Shown here: piece by piece, positions 1 through 8,573 of the stretch | Layout: the number at the start of each line of letters is the position of its first letter | Numbering within the stretch: the stretch's first letter is position 1 | Origin: JAVVHH01 sp965276815 | GTDB taxonomy: Bacteria; Pseudomonadota; Alphaproteobacteria; Acetobacterales; Acetobacteraceae | Assembly: GCA_965276815.1 (NCBI GenBank) | Contig: CBDIBE010000011.1 | Span: forward strand, 248,001 to 312,000 | DNA length: 64,000 nt | Direction of reading: 5' to 3' | Translations under genes and position numbers: made by a program | The notes under the pieces: generated by a model | Told to the model about the DNA's origin: nothing | What the model saw: the letters and a program-made list of their open reading frames with translations, nothing else | Databases searched by the model: none

Positions 1-63
1 CTCGGCGACCTTATTCCAATCGTCGCCAGCGCGGACGAAGCACGGGATAAACTGGGAGCTTAA
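1..63 (+). CDS. C-terminal end of an unidentified protein (partial)
   Basis: An open frame enters from the left edge and ends at TAA (61-63), 14 bases before the next start codon. The 20 visible residues end in ADEARDKLGA. C-termini of the form AEAR-x-x-LG occur in BKACE-type beta-keto acid cleavage enzymes, and one of these (dehydrocarnitine cleavage) often sits beside carnitine dehydrogenase, which is what follows. This is a weak inference from a short tail; the family cannot be established from what is visible. Confidence 0.45.
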   Translation, partial: LGDLIPIVASADEARDKLGA

Positions 64-77
64 AGCCGGGAGGACGA

Positions 78-998
78 ATGTACGAGGGAATCGGCCATGT
101 GGCGGTGCTCGGCACCGGCACCATCGGAGCAAGCTGGGCGGCGTTCTTCCTGTCGCGCGGGCTTTCAGTGTCCGCCAGCGACCCGGCGCCGCACGCCGAG
201 GCTTTCCTGCGCCGCTTCGTCGAGAACGCCTGGCCGGCACTCGAGGCTCTCGGCTTGCGCGACGCCGCCGACTCCTCCCGGCTCAGCTTCCATGCCGATC
301 CGGTCGCCGCCGTTGACGGCGCCGGCTTCGTGCAGGAAAACGCGCCGGAGCGGCTGGAGGTCAAGCAGGAGCTGTTCGCGCGCATCGGCGGCGCGCTGAG
401 CCCCGAAGCGCTGATCGCCAGCAGCAGCTCCAGCCTACTCCCTAGTCACATGCAGTTGCGTTGCCCGCATCCGGAGCGTCTGGTGCTCGGCCATCCGTTC
501 AATCCGCCACATCTGATCCCGCTCGTCGAGGTGTGCGGCGGCGAGCAGACGTCGGCGGAGTCGGTGGACCGGGCGATGCGGTTCTATGCGGCGCTCGGCA
601 AGCGCCCGATCCGGCTGAACAAGGAAATGCCAGGCCACGTCAGCAACCGCCTGCAGGCGGCGATCTGGCGGGAAGCGGCCTATCTGGTGGAGCAAGGGGT
701 GGTGAACGTCGCCGATGTCGACGCAGCGGTGGCGCAGGGGCCCGGGATACGCTGGGCGCTGATGGGGCCGCTGCTCACCTATCACCTGGCCGGCGGCGCC
801 GGCGGCCTGCGCTACCTGCTGGACCATATCGGCGTGGCACATCTCTGGCCGCAACTCGGGACGCCGGCCATGACGCCAGAATTCGAGCAGCAATTGATCG
901 ACGGCGTCAACGAAGAGTCGGGCGGGCGCAAGATCGAACAACTGGCGCAGGCCAGGGACAAGAAATTGGTCGCGATCTTGCAGCAACTCGCGCAGTAG
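78..998 (+). CDS. 3-hydroxyacyl-CoA dehydrogenase family protein, L-carnitine dehydrogenase-like
   Basis: A 306-residue cytoplasmic NAD-dependent oxidoreductase. The N-terminus carries a Rossmann dinucleotide motif GTGTIG (about residues 12-17) ending in an acidic residue (ASDPAP). A central ASSSS-x-L and GHPFNPPHLIPLVEV block carries the catalytic-region His of the HAD family, and the C-terminal half is helical (GPGIRWALMGPLLTYHLAGG). This arrangement and length match L-carnitine 3-dehydrogenase and L-gulonate 3-dehydrogenase better than the longer fatty-acid oxidation enzymes. A GGGAGGA ribosome site (68-74) lies just before ATG 78. The preceding frame ends 14 bases upstream, so the two are probably co-transcribed. 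The substrate is inferred only; other short 3-hydroxy acids are possible. Confidence 0.75.
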   Translation: MYEGIGHVAVLGTGTIGASWAAFFLSRGLSVSASDPAPHAEAFLRRFVENAWPALEALGLRDAADSSRLSFHADPVAAVDGAGFVQENAPERLEVKQELFARIGGALSPEALIASSSSSLLPSHMQLRCPHPERLVLGHPFNPPHLIPLVEVCGGEQTSAESVDRAMRFYAALGKRPIRLNKEMPGHVSNRLQAAIWREAAYLVEQGVVNVADVDAAVAQGPGIRWALMGPLLTYHLAGGAGGLRYLLDHIGVAHLWPQLGTPAMTPEFEQQLIDGVNEESGGRKIEQLAQARDKKLVAILQQLAQ

Positions 999-1009
999 AT
1001 CGGGGTGCT

Positions 1010-1051
1010 ATCTCCTTGATCTATCTAAAGTAAGCACGACCTCAAGGAGAT
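1010..1051 (+). promoter_or_regulatory. Inverted repeat enclosing the Shine-Dalgarno of the next gene
   Basis: ATCTCCTTGA (1010-1019) and TCAAGGAGAT (1042-1051) are perfect 10-base complements separated by 22 A/T-richer bases. The right arm contains the AAGGAG ribosome site (1044-1049) of the gene starting at ATG 1053. In RNA the hairpin would hide that site. It could act as a translational switch, a DNA operator, or partly as a terminator for the upstream gene. Function is inferred; the symmetry is directly visible. Confidence 0.6.
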
Positions 1052-1052
1052 C

Positions 1053-1931
1053 ATGGCCTATCCTTCCACCGGATCTATGAGCACCCTTCCCTTCGCGTCA
1101 GCGATGGCGCGCCCGCTCAAGCAGGCGATCGCCGGCGAGGTCGTGGCGCTGTTCAACGACCGCTCGCGCGGCGAGCGGCCGGTCGCCCGACGGCCGGACG
1201 GGCTGTTCGGCCCGCGCTCGGTCGCCTGGCGCGTGCATGGCGACGTGACCTCGATGATGGTCGGCGGCGTCGCCGGCCTGCTGCTGCAGATGCTGCACCC
1301 GGCGGTGCTGGCCGGCGTGTGGGACCATTCCAAGTTCCGCGACGACATGAGCGGCCGGCTGCGGCGCACCGCGCGCTTCATCGCGCTGACCACCTATGGC
1401 GGACGTGAGGAGGCCGAGGCGGCGATCGCCCGGGTGCGCACCATCCATGCCTATGTCCGCGGCACGCTCCAGGACGGCACGCCCTACATCGCCAACGATC
1501 CCGGCCTCCTAGCCTGGGTCCACGTGACGGAAACGACGACCTTCCTGGATGCCTGGGTCCGCTATGCCGAGCCACGGATGAGTTCGGCCGATCAGGACCG
1601 CTATTTCGCCGAGATGGTGCGGATCGGCACCGCGCTGGGCGCCGACCCCGTGCCGCGCAGCCGGGCCGAAGCCCGCGACCTGATCCGCACCATGCGGCCA
1701 AAACTGTCCTGCGACGAGCGCACCCGCATCGTCGCCCGGCTGGTGCTGAACCAGAAGGCTGCAAGCCCGGCGACGCAACCGCTGCAGACTTTGACGCTGC
1801 AGGCGGGCGTGGACCTGCTCCCGCAATGGGCGCGGCAGATGCACGGTCTGCCGCTGCCCACGGTCAGCCGCCCGGTCATCCGCGCCGGTACCCTGGCGAT
1901 TGCCCGCACATTACGCTGGGCCTTTGCGTAA
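1053..1931 (+). CDS. MpaB-like oxygenase family protein (DUF2236)
   Basis: A 292-residue protein of the DUF2236/MpaB/latex-clearing-protein superfamily, whose characterised members are b-type heme oxygenases. Visible hallmarks are FGPRSVAWRVHGD near residue 51, the helix LLLQMLHPAVLAGVWDHS with the family's conserved His, and the YVRGTLQDGTPYIANDPGLLAWVHVTETTTFLDAW block holding another conserved His. No signal peptide or membrane span is evident. The start at ATG 1053 is supported by AAGGAG six bases upstream, inside the inverted repeat described separately. A second Met (residue 8) could also serve. The substrate is unknown; many bacterial homologues have no assigned reaction. Confidence 0.75.
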   Translation: MAYPSTGSMSTLPFASAMARPLKQAIAGEVVALFNDRSRGERPVARRPDGLFGPRSVAWRVHGDVTSMMVGGVAGLLLQMLHPAVLAGVWDHSKFRDDMSGRLRRTARFIALTTYGGREEAEAAIARVRTIHAYVRGTLQDGTPYIANDPGLLAWVHVTETTTFLDAWVRYAEPRMSSADQDRYFAEMVRIGTALGADPVPRSRAEARDLIRTMRPKLSCDERTRIVARLVLNQKAASPATQPLQTLTLQAGVDLLPQWARQMHGLPLPTVSRPVIRAGTLAIARTLRWAFA

Positions 1932-1986
1932 AATATACTTTTCGGCTTGCTTAACACTGGAAATGTCATAGGTTCCGCTCGCCGGC

Positions 1987-3474
1987 ATGGACCGGAGCGA
2001 GGAAACGTTGGATCCGATCGTTGCGATGCATGGCATCGTCAAGGTCTTTGGCGGCACGCGTGCCGTCGACGGCGTGGACTTCGCCGTTCGCGGCGGCGAG
2101 GTGCATGCGCTGCTCGGCGGCAATGGCGCCGGTAAATCGACCCTGATCAAGTGTCTGGCCGGCGTGCATCGGCCCGACGCCGGGCAAATTCTGGTCCATG
2201 GCGATACCGTCGACCCGCAAGTCCAGCGCTTGCCGATCGCCTTCATCCACCAGGACCTCGCCCTCGTGCCTTGGATGTCGGTGGCGGAGAATGTCGCACT
2301 GGGCGCCGGGTTCTCCCGCCGGCGCGGGCTGATCCATTGGGACAGCGTGCGCGCAAAGGCCAGGGCCGCACTGGAGTTGCTGGACGCGCGGATCGACCCC
2401 GAAACCCGCATCGCCGATCTCAGCCAGGCGGACAAAAGCATCGTCGCGATCGCCCGGGCGCTCGCGGCGGAGGCGGAGGTCATCGTGCTCGACGAACCGA
2501 CCGCGAGCCTGCCGGAGGCGGAGGTGTCGCGGCTGTTCGCGGCGCTGGCGCGGTTGCGCGCGGCGGGGCGCGGGATGGTCTATGTCAGCCATCGTCTGGA
2601 CGAGATTTTCCGCATTTCCGACCGGGTCACCGTGATGCGCGATGGGCGCGTGGTGGCGACGCGGCCGACGGCGCAGACCACGCCGGAACTCCTCGTCGAA
2701 TGGATCGTCGGCCGCGCCGTGCACCTCGCCGCGACCCGGCCGCAGCGCGGCGCCGGCGCTATCCTTTCGCTCGAGGGGCCGGCCGATATCCGTTTGGCGC
2801 CGGGCGAGATCCTTGGACTGGCCGGCCTACGCGGCGCCGGGCACGAGGAATTGGGGCGGGCCGTCGCCGGCATCCTGCCGCAGCGCGGGCTGACCGTCCG
2901 GCTCGAGGGCGCCGCGCTCGACTTGCGCACGCCAGCCGATGCCGTGCGTGCCGGGATCGCCTTCGTCTCGAGCCGGCGGCAGGACGAAAGCCTGGCCTTG
3001 CCGCTCGCCATCCGCGAGAACCTGTTCATCAACCCGGCGATCGAGGGGCGCGGCGCCTTCTCACCCCTGAGCCGCGCCACAGAAGCCGAGATGGCGCTGA
3101 CCCGGCTGAGCGCAGTCGGCGCCCGGCCGCTGCTCACCGAGCCGGCGATCCACACCTTCTCCGGCGGCAACCAGCAGAAAGTGGTGCTCGCCCGCTGGCT
3201 CGGCGGCCGGATGCGGGTGCTGGTCATGGAGGAGCCGACCATGGGCGTCGATGTCGGCGCCAAGGCGGATATTTACGGGTTGCTGGACCGGCACGCCCGC
3301 GACGGCGGCGGCGTCATCGTGGTCTCGACCGATCTCGAAGAGGTGGCAACGGTGTGCCATCGGGCGCTGATCTTCGATCGCGGCCGGGTCAGCGACGAAT
3401 TGGCCGGCCCCGCCCTGACCGTGCCGAACCTGGTCGCCCGCGTCGGCGGCGCGAAGGAGCAAGTCTATGCATAG
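1987..3474 (+). CDS. Sugar ABC transporter ATP-binding protein, RbsA/XylG type
   Basis: A 495-residue tandem ATPase of the ribose/xylose (CUT2) importer family. The N-terminal domain has Walker A GGNGAGKST (residues 44-52), a degenerate signature LSQADKS and Walker B VIVLDEPTAS. The C-terminal domain has the usual degenerate Walker A (GLAGLRGAG), a good signature FSGGNQQKV and EEPTMGVDVG. It energises uptake through the permease that follows, which it overlaps by 8 bases. The ATG at 1987 has a poor ribosome site. TTG 2008, just after an AGGAAA stretch (1999-2004), is an alternative in-frame start that would remove seven residues. The sugar is not identifiable from sequence. Confidence 0.88.
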   Translation: MDRSEETLDPIVAMHGIVKVFGGTRAVDGVDFAVRGGEVHALLGGNGAGKSTLIKCLAGVHRPDAGQILVHGDTVDPQVQRLPIAFIHQDLALVPWMSVAENVALGAGFSRRRGLIHWDSVRAKARAALELLDARIDPETRIADLSQADKSIVAIARALAAEAEVIVLDEPTASLPEAEVSRLFAALARLRAAGRGMVYVSHRLDEIFRISDRVTVMRDGRVVATRPTAQTTPELLVEWIVGRAVHLAATRPQRGAGAILSLEGPADIRLAPGEILGLAGLRGAGHEELGRAVAGILPQRGLTVRLEGAALDLRTPADAVRAGIAFVSSRRQDESLALPLAIRENLFINPAIEGRGAFSPLSRATEAEMALTRLSAVGARPLLTEPAIHTFSGGNQQKVVLARWLGGRMRVLVMEEPTMGVDVGAKADIYGLLDRHARDGGGVIVVSTDLEEVATVCHRALIFDRGRVSDELAGPALTVPNLVARVGGAKEQVYA

Positions 3475-4489
3475 GTTGACCCGGCTGCTCGCCAACCAGG
3501 CGCTCCTGCTGCTCACCGTCGCGCTGATCGCGCTGTTTTCTGCGCTGCTGCCCAATACGTTCCCGACGATGCTGACTGCGCAGAGCATCCTGTCGGACAA
3601 GAGCATCATCGCCTTCCTGGCGCTGGCCGAGATGATCGTGATCAGCGCCAACCAGTTCGATCTCTCGGTCGGCTTCATGGTCAGCCTGCTGCACTGTCTG
3701 ACGGTGGGGCTGATGGTCAATAATGGCTGGCCCTGGCCGGTGGTGTGCGGGTTGGTGCTGCTGCTGGGCCTGGCGATCGGCGGGCTGAACGGGGCCCTGG
3801 TCCGGTTCGCCAAGATCGACAGCTTTATCGCCACGCTCGGCGTCGGCACGGTCGCCTACGGGCTGGCCGGCTGGTACACCGGCGGCGAGCAGATCATCGG
3901 TGACCTGCCGGGCGGCTTTACCGCGCTGGACCGGACGCACCTGCTCGGAATCCCGCTCTCGGCGCTCCTGCTGCTCGTGTTGGCGAGCGTGCTGTGGGCG
4001 GTGTTCGAGTATCTGCCGCTTGGCCGCTATCTCTACGTGATCGGCGCCAATGAGCGTACCGCCGAGCTGACCGGGATCCGCGTCAACCGGATGGTGATCG
4101 GCGCCTTCATGGCCTCCGGCTGCATCGCCGCCTTCGCCAGCTTGGTGCTCGCGGCGCGCATCCAGGTCGGGCAGAGCAATGTGGGCCAAGAATTCCTGCT
4201 GCCGGCCTTCGTGGGCGCGCTGCTCGGTGCCACCACGGTGCGGCCGGGCCGGGTGAACGTGTGGGGCACGGTGATCGCGGTGCTGATCCTCGCCGTCGGT
4301 ATCTCCGGGATCGAGCAATTGGGCGGCGCCTTTTATATCGAGCCGCTGTTCAACGGCGCGACCTTGGTGATTGCGGTCGGGATGGCCGGCTGGGCGGCGC
4401 GGCGGCGCATGCGGGCGCGCGCGGTCTTGGCCGAAATGCCTTCGCCGGCGCCGGCGACTAACAGCAAACCCGCAAATACAGCGGCATAA
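3467..4489 (+). CDS. Sugar ABC transporter permease, RbsC type
   Basis: A 340-residue hydrophobic protein with 8-10 predicted membrane segments and the BPD_transp_2 features of ribose-class permeases: SANQFDLSVGFMVSL early, GGLNGALVRFAKIDSFIATLGVGTVAYGLAGW in the middle, and GRYLYVIGANERTAELTGIRVNR as the cytoplasmic ATPase-contact loop. It forms the transmembrane channel for the RbsA-like ATPase. Its start lies inside the ATPase gene. The C-terminus carries a short Ala/Pro-rich tail. Fourteen bases separate it from the binding-protein gene. Confidence 0.88.
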   Translation: MHRLTRLLANQALLLLTVALIALFSALLPNTFPTMLTAQSILSDKSIIAFLALAEMIVISANQFDLSVGFMVSLLHCLTVGLMVNNGWPWPVVCGLVLLLGLAIGGLNGALVRFAKIDSFIATLGVGTVAYGLAGWYTGGEQIIGDLPGGFTALDRTHLLGIPLSALLLLVLASVLWAVFEYLPLGRYLYVIGANERTAELTGIRVNRMVIGAFMASGCIAAFASLVLAARIQVGQSNVGQEFLLPAFVGALLGATTVRPGRVNVWGTVIAVLILAVGISGIEQLGGAFYIEPLFNGATLVIAVGMAGWAARRRMRARAVLAEMPSPAPATNSKPANTAA

Positions 4490-4503
4490 CAGGGGAAACG
4501 AAC

Positions 4504-5598
4504 ATGCGTAGACGATTGGCTCTTGCCTTGCTGGCCTGTGTGATCGGGCCCGGCCTCGCCCGCGCCCAGGACGTGGTGGCGGAAGCGCGCGCCCGCATCG
4601 CGCAAGCGGTGGCGCCCGCCAATGTCTGGGACGGGCCGACCACCGGGCCGAAGGCGCAGCGGGGCAAGACGGTGATCTACATCTCCGCCGACCAGCGCAA
4701 TGGCGGCGCGCTCGGCGTCGGCGCCGGGGCGCAGGAGGCGGCCGCGGCGATCGGCTGGAACTTCAAGATCATCGACGGCCAGGGCTCCGTGCCGCAGCAA
4801 ACCGCAGCCATCGGCCAGGCGATCGCGCTGCGGCCGGATGGCATCATCCTCGGTACGATCGACGCCGCCGGGCAGCGCACGACGATCGACCGAGCCATCC
4901 AGCTCGGGATCAAGGTCGTCGGCTGGCACTCGAGCCCGAAGCCCGGGCCAATGGAAAACCCGCAGCTCTTCGCCAACATCACCACCCCGCCCGAGGACAT
5001 TGCGATCACCGCCGCCGATTACGCCATCGCGCAGTCGAACGGCACGGCGCAGGCCGCGGTCATGCGCAACAGCGAGACGCTGATCGGCCGGACGAAGGGT
5101 GACCTGATCCGTAAGCAGATCGAGTCCTGCAAGGGCTGCGCCGTGCTGTCCTTCGACGTGATCCCGATCGTCGAGACCTCGACCCGCGTCACCCCGCTCA
5201 CCGCGAGCCTGATGGAGCGATTCCAGGGCAAGCTGACTTGGATGCTGGCGATCAACGATCTGTATTTTGATTTCGCGCTTCCGGCCCTGCGTGCGGCAGG
5301 CGCGCCGCCCTCCGGGCCGCCGCGGCTCGTGTCGGCTGGCGACGGCAGCGTTTCTGCCTATGGACGCATCCGCGACGGCAACTACCAGGTCGCGACCGTG
5401 CCCGAGCCGCTGAACCTGCAGGGCTGGATGGCGATCGACGAGCTGAACCGGGCGATCGCGGGCGAGAAGTGGAGCGGCTACGTGACCAAGGTGCACCTCG
5501 TCACCAAGGACAATGTCGACAAGGATGGCGGCGCCAACAATCACTTCGACCCGGATAATGGTTATCGCGACCATTACCGGGCGATCTGGGGCAAGTAA
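4504..5598 (+). CDS. Sugar ABC transporter substrate-binding protein, periplasmic (RbsB-like)
   Basis: A 364-residue periplasmic binding protein. It starts with a classical signal peptide (MRRRLALALLACVIGPGLARAQD, cleaved near residue 22) after a GGGGAAA ribosome site. The mature part begins with a KTVIYISADQRNGG strand, typical of periplasmic-binding-protein fold type I, and has the IIDGQGSVPQQTAAIGQAIALRPDGIILGTID region of Peripla_BP_4 sugar-binding proteins. It captures the ligand for the ATPase and permease encoded upstream. Binding-protein-last order is less common than binding-protein-first for this family. The mature domain has CKGC (about residues 204-207), possibly a disulfide. Confidence 0.85.
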   Translation: MRRRLALALLACVIGPGLARAQDVVAEARARIAQAVAPANVWDGPTTGPKAQRGKTVIYISADQRNGGALGVGAGAQEAAAAIGWNFKIIDGQGSVPQQTAAIGQAIALRPDGIILGTIDAAGQRTTIDRAIQLGIKVVGWHSSPKPGPMENPQLFANITTPPEDIAITAADYAIAQSNGTAQAAVMRNSETLIGRTKGDLIRKQIESCKGCAVLSFDVIPIVETSTRVTPLTASLMERFQGKLTWMLAINDLYFDFALPALRAAGAPPSGPPRLVSAGDGSVSAYGRIRDGNYQVATVPEPLNLQGWMAIDELNRAIAGEKWSGYVTKVHLVTKDNVDKDGGANNHFDPDNGYRDHYRAIWGK

Positions 5599-5600
5599 GC

Positions 5601-6848
5601 GTGCGGCCGCCGCTCTCGGCGACTTCCAACTTCACCCTGCTCGGTCATAGCGACCAGGGCGGACGGCCGGACGGCGTGCAGGCGATGCTGCACGAGGGCG
5701 GCGGGCGGCGGCACCTCTATGTCGGCCACATGTTCGCCGACGGCATCACGGTTTTGAACGTGCGCGACCCGCGCGCGCCTAGTCCAGTCGCCTTCCTGGC
5801 GTGCCCGCCGAACACGCGGGCGCATCACATCCAGGTCGCGGACGGCCTGCTGCTGGCGACCAATTCGGCCAACATCTGGGCGATGCAGCGTTATCAGAGC
5901 CAGGCGGACTATTTCACCAGCCCGCTCGCCGACAGCTTCAGCCGGCGGGAGCGCGAGTTCACCGCCGGGCTGCGCGTCTTCGACCTCGCCGATCCGCAAT
6001 CCCCGCGCGAGATCGGCTTCTGCCCGGTCGAAGGCGTTGGGCTGCACCGGATCTGGTGGACTGGCGGCCGCTACGCCTACGCATCCTGCCATCTCGACGG
6101 CTACACCGACCACATCCTGGCGGTGTTCGACCTCGCCGATCCGGCGCGGCCCGCGCTGGTCAATCGCTGGGCGCTCCCCGGGATGCATCGCGGCGCGGGC
6201 GAGCCGCCGGCTTGGCCCCAAGGCAAGCGCTGGGCGCTGCACCACATGATCGTGGCCGGCGAGACCGGCTACGGGGCCTGGCGCGACGGCGGTTTCACCG
6301 TGCACGACCTGTCGGACCCGGCGCGCCCGACTTTGCGCGCGCACCGTCTGCTCTCGCCGCCCTTCGCCGGCGGCAGCCATACGCCGCTGCCGCTGCCTTC
6401 GCGCGGCCTGGCGCTCCTGGCGGACGAGGCGACCAGCAATAATTGCGAGAAAGGCCTCGCCCATACCTGGGTGATCGACGTGCGGGCGCCGGACAACCCG
6501 GTTCCGTTCGCCACGCTGCCGCAACCCGGCGAGGCGGATTACTGCACCGTCGGCGGAAAGTTCGGGCCGCATAACCTGCACGAAAACCGGCCGGGCACGT
6601 TTCAGAGTGAGACGCTGATCTTCGCCACCTGGCACAATGCGGGGGTGCGCGCCTTCGACCTCGGCGACCCGTTCCGGCCGCGCGATGTCGGCCATCTCGT
6701 CCCAGCCGCCCCGGAGCGTGTCGTCGACATCAGGCCCGGCGCCGTCGCGGCGACACAGAGCTGCGACGCGCTGGTGGACCGGGACGGCCTGGTTTTCGTG
6801 ACCGACACGAATGCCGGGCTGAGCATCCTGCGCTTCGAAGGCGCCTGA
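5601..6848 (+). CDS. LVIVD-repeat beta-propeller-like protein in a sugar transport operon
   Basis: A 415-residue protein beginning at GTG 5601, two bases after the binding-protein stop; no other early start is evident. It contains repeated strand units of the form V-x-N/D-x-D-P-x-x-P (ITVLNVRDPRAPSPV, LRVFDLADPQSPREIG, LAVFDLADPARPALV, FTVHDLSDPARPTL, VRAFDLGDPFRPRDVG), at about 45-80 residue spacing. These are LVIVD repeats, expected to form a beta propeller. There are several conserved His/Trp patches (HHIQVADGLLLATNS, HHMIVAGETGYGAW) and no signal peptide, so it is probably cytoplasmic. Co-translation with the transporter and the regulator suggests an enzymatic or binding role for the imported substrate. 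The reaction is unknown. Confidence 0.72.
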   Translation: MRPPLSATSNFTLLGHSDQGGRPDGVQAMLHEGGGRRHLYVGHMFADGITVLNVRDPRAPSPVAFLACPPNTRAHHIQVADGLLLATNSANIWAMQRYQSQADYFTSPLADSFSRREREFTAGLRVFDLADPQSPREIGFCPVEGVGLHRIWWTGGRYAYASCHLDGYTDHILAVFDLADPARPALVNRWALPGMHRGAGEPPAWPQGKRWALHHMIVAGETGYGAWRDGGFTVHDLSDPARPTLRAHRLLSPPFAGGSHTPLPLPSRGLALLADEATSNNCEKGLAHTWVIDVRAPDNPVPFATLPQPGEADYCTVGGKFGPHNLHENRPGTFQSETLIFATWHNAGVRAFDLGDPFRPRDVGHLVPAAPERVVDIRPGAVAATQSCDALVDRDGLVFVTDTNAGLSILRFEGA

Positions 6849-7513
6849 TGCTGGCGGGCGCGGACGAGCACGCGACGCGCTCCGGCGCGGTGTATGCTCG
6901 CCTGCGCCAGGACATCATCCAGGGCCGGCTCGAGCCTGGCGAGAAGTTGCGCATCGAGCAGGTCAGCGAGCGCTATGGCGTGACCAGCACGCCGGTGCGC
7001 GAGGCGCTGAACCAGCTCGCCATGGAAGGCTTCGTGCTGCGCCGCGAGCAACGCGGCTTCACGGTCGCCGAAACCAGCCTCGATGAGATGCGCGAGCTGG
7101 TCTGGACCCGGTGCGAGATCGAAGGACTGGCGCTGCGGGCCGCGCTGCGGCAGCGCTCGCAGGCCTGGGAGGAAGAATTGCTGCTCGCCTGGCATCGGCT
7201 GGCGCGGACGAATCGCTCGGTCGAGCCGAACACGTTCCGCGACAATCCGGCCTGGGAGACGGCGCACCGCACGTTCCACATGACGCTCATCGCGCCCTGC
7301 CCGTCCCACTTCCTGCGCGAGTTCTGCGGGCGGCTGGCCGATCACGCGATACGCTACCGGCTCTCGGCGATGCACGCGATCTATCCGCGGCGCGACGTCG
7401 AGGCCGAGCACCGGACGATCCTCGACGCGGTGCTGGCCGGCCAGGATGAGCAGGCCGTCACGCTGCTGGCGGAGCACTACCAGCGTACCGCGGCGATCCT
7501 GCTCAGCCCATAG
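6848..7513 (+). CDS. GntR-family transcriptional regulator (FCD/FadR subfamily)
   Basis: A 221-residue DNA-binding protein. Residues about 12-75 form the winged helix-turn-helix typical of GntR (IIQGRLEPGEKLRIEQVSERYGVTSTPVREALNQLAMEGFV). The rest is a helical FCD ligand-binding domain (LVWTRCEIEGLALRAA..., ending HRTILDAVLAGQDEQAVTLLAEHYQRT), which commonly uses Asp/His residues to bind metal and a carboxylate effector. Its ATG shares one base with the previous stop (TGATG). As the last gene of the sugar operon it is a good candidate to regulate it. It converges on the LacI gene with an 11-base overlap. Confidence 0.85.
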   Translation: MLAGADEHATRSGAVYARLRQDIIQGRLEPGEKLRIEQVSERYGVTSTPVREALNQLAMEGFVLRREQRGFTVAETSLDEMRELVWTRCEIEGLALRAALRQRSQAWEEELLLAWHRLARTNRSVEPNTFRDNPAWETAHRTFHMTLIAPCPSHFLREFCGRLADHAIRYRLSAMHAIYPRRDVEAEHRTILDAVLAGQDEQAVTLLAEHYQRTAAILLSP

Positions 7514-8540
7514 CGCGCGTGCTGCCGCGCTCGACGACAACGAACGGAACGGTGATTTCGGGCTCGGCGGCAAGGCCGGCGAGCCGCGCGACGATGTTTT
7601 GGCCGGCAAGCAGGCCGATCTCGTAGGCGGGCACGTGCACGGTGGTGAGCGGCGGGTCGACGAGGCGGGCGATCTCGAGGTCATGGTAGCCGGCGATGCC
7701 AATCTGCTCGGGAACCGAAAGGCCGAGACGCCGCGCCTCCAGCAAGGCGCCCACGGCATAGATATCGCTGCTGAAGAACACCGCATCCGGGCGCGGCGAC
7801 GCCTCAAGTAGACTGCGCAACATGAGCCCGCCCTCTTCCAGCCTTGGGGCCGTCGGCTTGCCAAAGCTGCGGATCGGCAGCACCTCGTAGCCCAGCTCCG
7901 TCAGCGCGCGCCGATAGCCCTGCTCATGTGGCCGGGCGCGGTCGTCGACCCGGGTCGGGCCGGCGACGAAGGCGATATGGCGGTAGCCGCAGGCGGCGAG
8001 CCGGGTCGTCATCGCATGCGCGGCGGCCTCGTTGGAGAAGCCGACAACCATGTCGATGGGCCGCTTGGTCAGCTCCCAGGTTTCGACGATCGGCAGGCCC
8101 GCGCGCGACAGGCGGTCGGCGCTGCGGCGCGAATGGGTGGTCCCAGTCAGCAGGAAGGCCTCGGGCCGCCGGCCGAGGAAGGTCTCGACCAGCGTGTCTT
8201 CCTCACCCGGCAAGTATCCGGTCGCGCCCAGGACGAGGTGATACGCGTCGCGGCGCAGCGCGTCGGTCAGTCCGGTGACCATGTCGGCGAAGATCTGATG
8301 CTGCAGCGACGGGATCAGGGCGGCGACGATCTTGGAGGAGCGCTTGGCCGAGAGGGCGCCGGCGAGGCTGTTGGGAACGTAGCCGAGCTCCTTGAGCGCG
8401 GCGCGCACGCGCTGCAGCGTCTCCGGCGCAAGCTTGGAGGGATCGCGCAGCGCGCGCGACACGGTCATCGGCGTCACCCCGGCGAGCCGGCCGACGTCCA
8501 ACATGCTGGGATAGCGAGGGCGTTCGCGGGCGGCGGTCAT
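7503..8540 (-). CDS. LacI-family transcriptional regulator (GntR/gluconate-repressor-like)
   Basis: A 345-residue repressor-type protein. The N-terminus has the LacI helix-turn-helix and hinge (MLDVGRLAGVTPMTVSRALRDPSKLAPETLQRVRAALKELGYVPN, about residues 13-57; SLAGALSAKRS hinge). A type I periplasmic-binding-protein-fold sensor domain follows (VAALIPSLQHQIFADMV..., FFSSDIYAVGALLEARRLGLSVPEQIGIAGYHDLEIA). It is transcribed away from the ABC operon at 8725. A palindrome at 8574-8589 in the shared intergenic region resembles the operators of LacI-class gluconate repressors, so autoregulation plus control of the transporter is likely. The effector is inferred to be a sugar acid or similar compound; not proven. 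Confidence 0.88.
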   Translation of the reverse strand: MTAARERPRYPSMLDVGRLAGVTPMTVSRALRDPSKLAPETLQRVRAALKELGYVPNSLAGALSAKRSSKIVAALIPSLQHQIFADMVTGLTDALRRDAYHLVLGATGYLPGEEDTLVETFLGRRPEAFLLTGTTHSRRSADRLSRAGLPIVETWELTKRPIDMVVGFSNEAAAHAMTTRLAACGYRHIAFVAGPTRVDDRARPHEQGYRRALTELGYEVLPIRSFGKPTAPRLEEGGLMLRSLLEASPRPDAVFFSSDIYAVGALLEARRLGLSVPEQIGIAGYHDLEIARLVDPPLTTVHVPAYEIGLLAGQNIVARLAGLAAEPEITVPFVVVERGSTRAMG

Positions 8541-8573
8541 GCTTCCGGCATCGCCCTCCGAGGCTGCAGCGAC

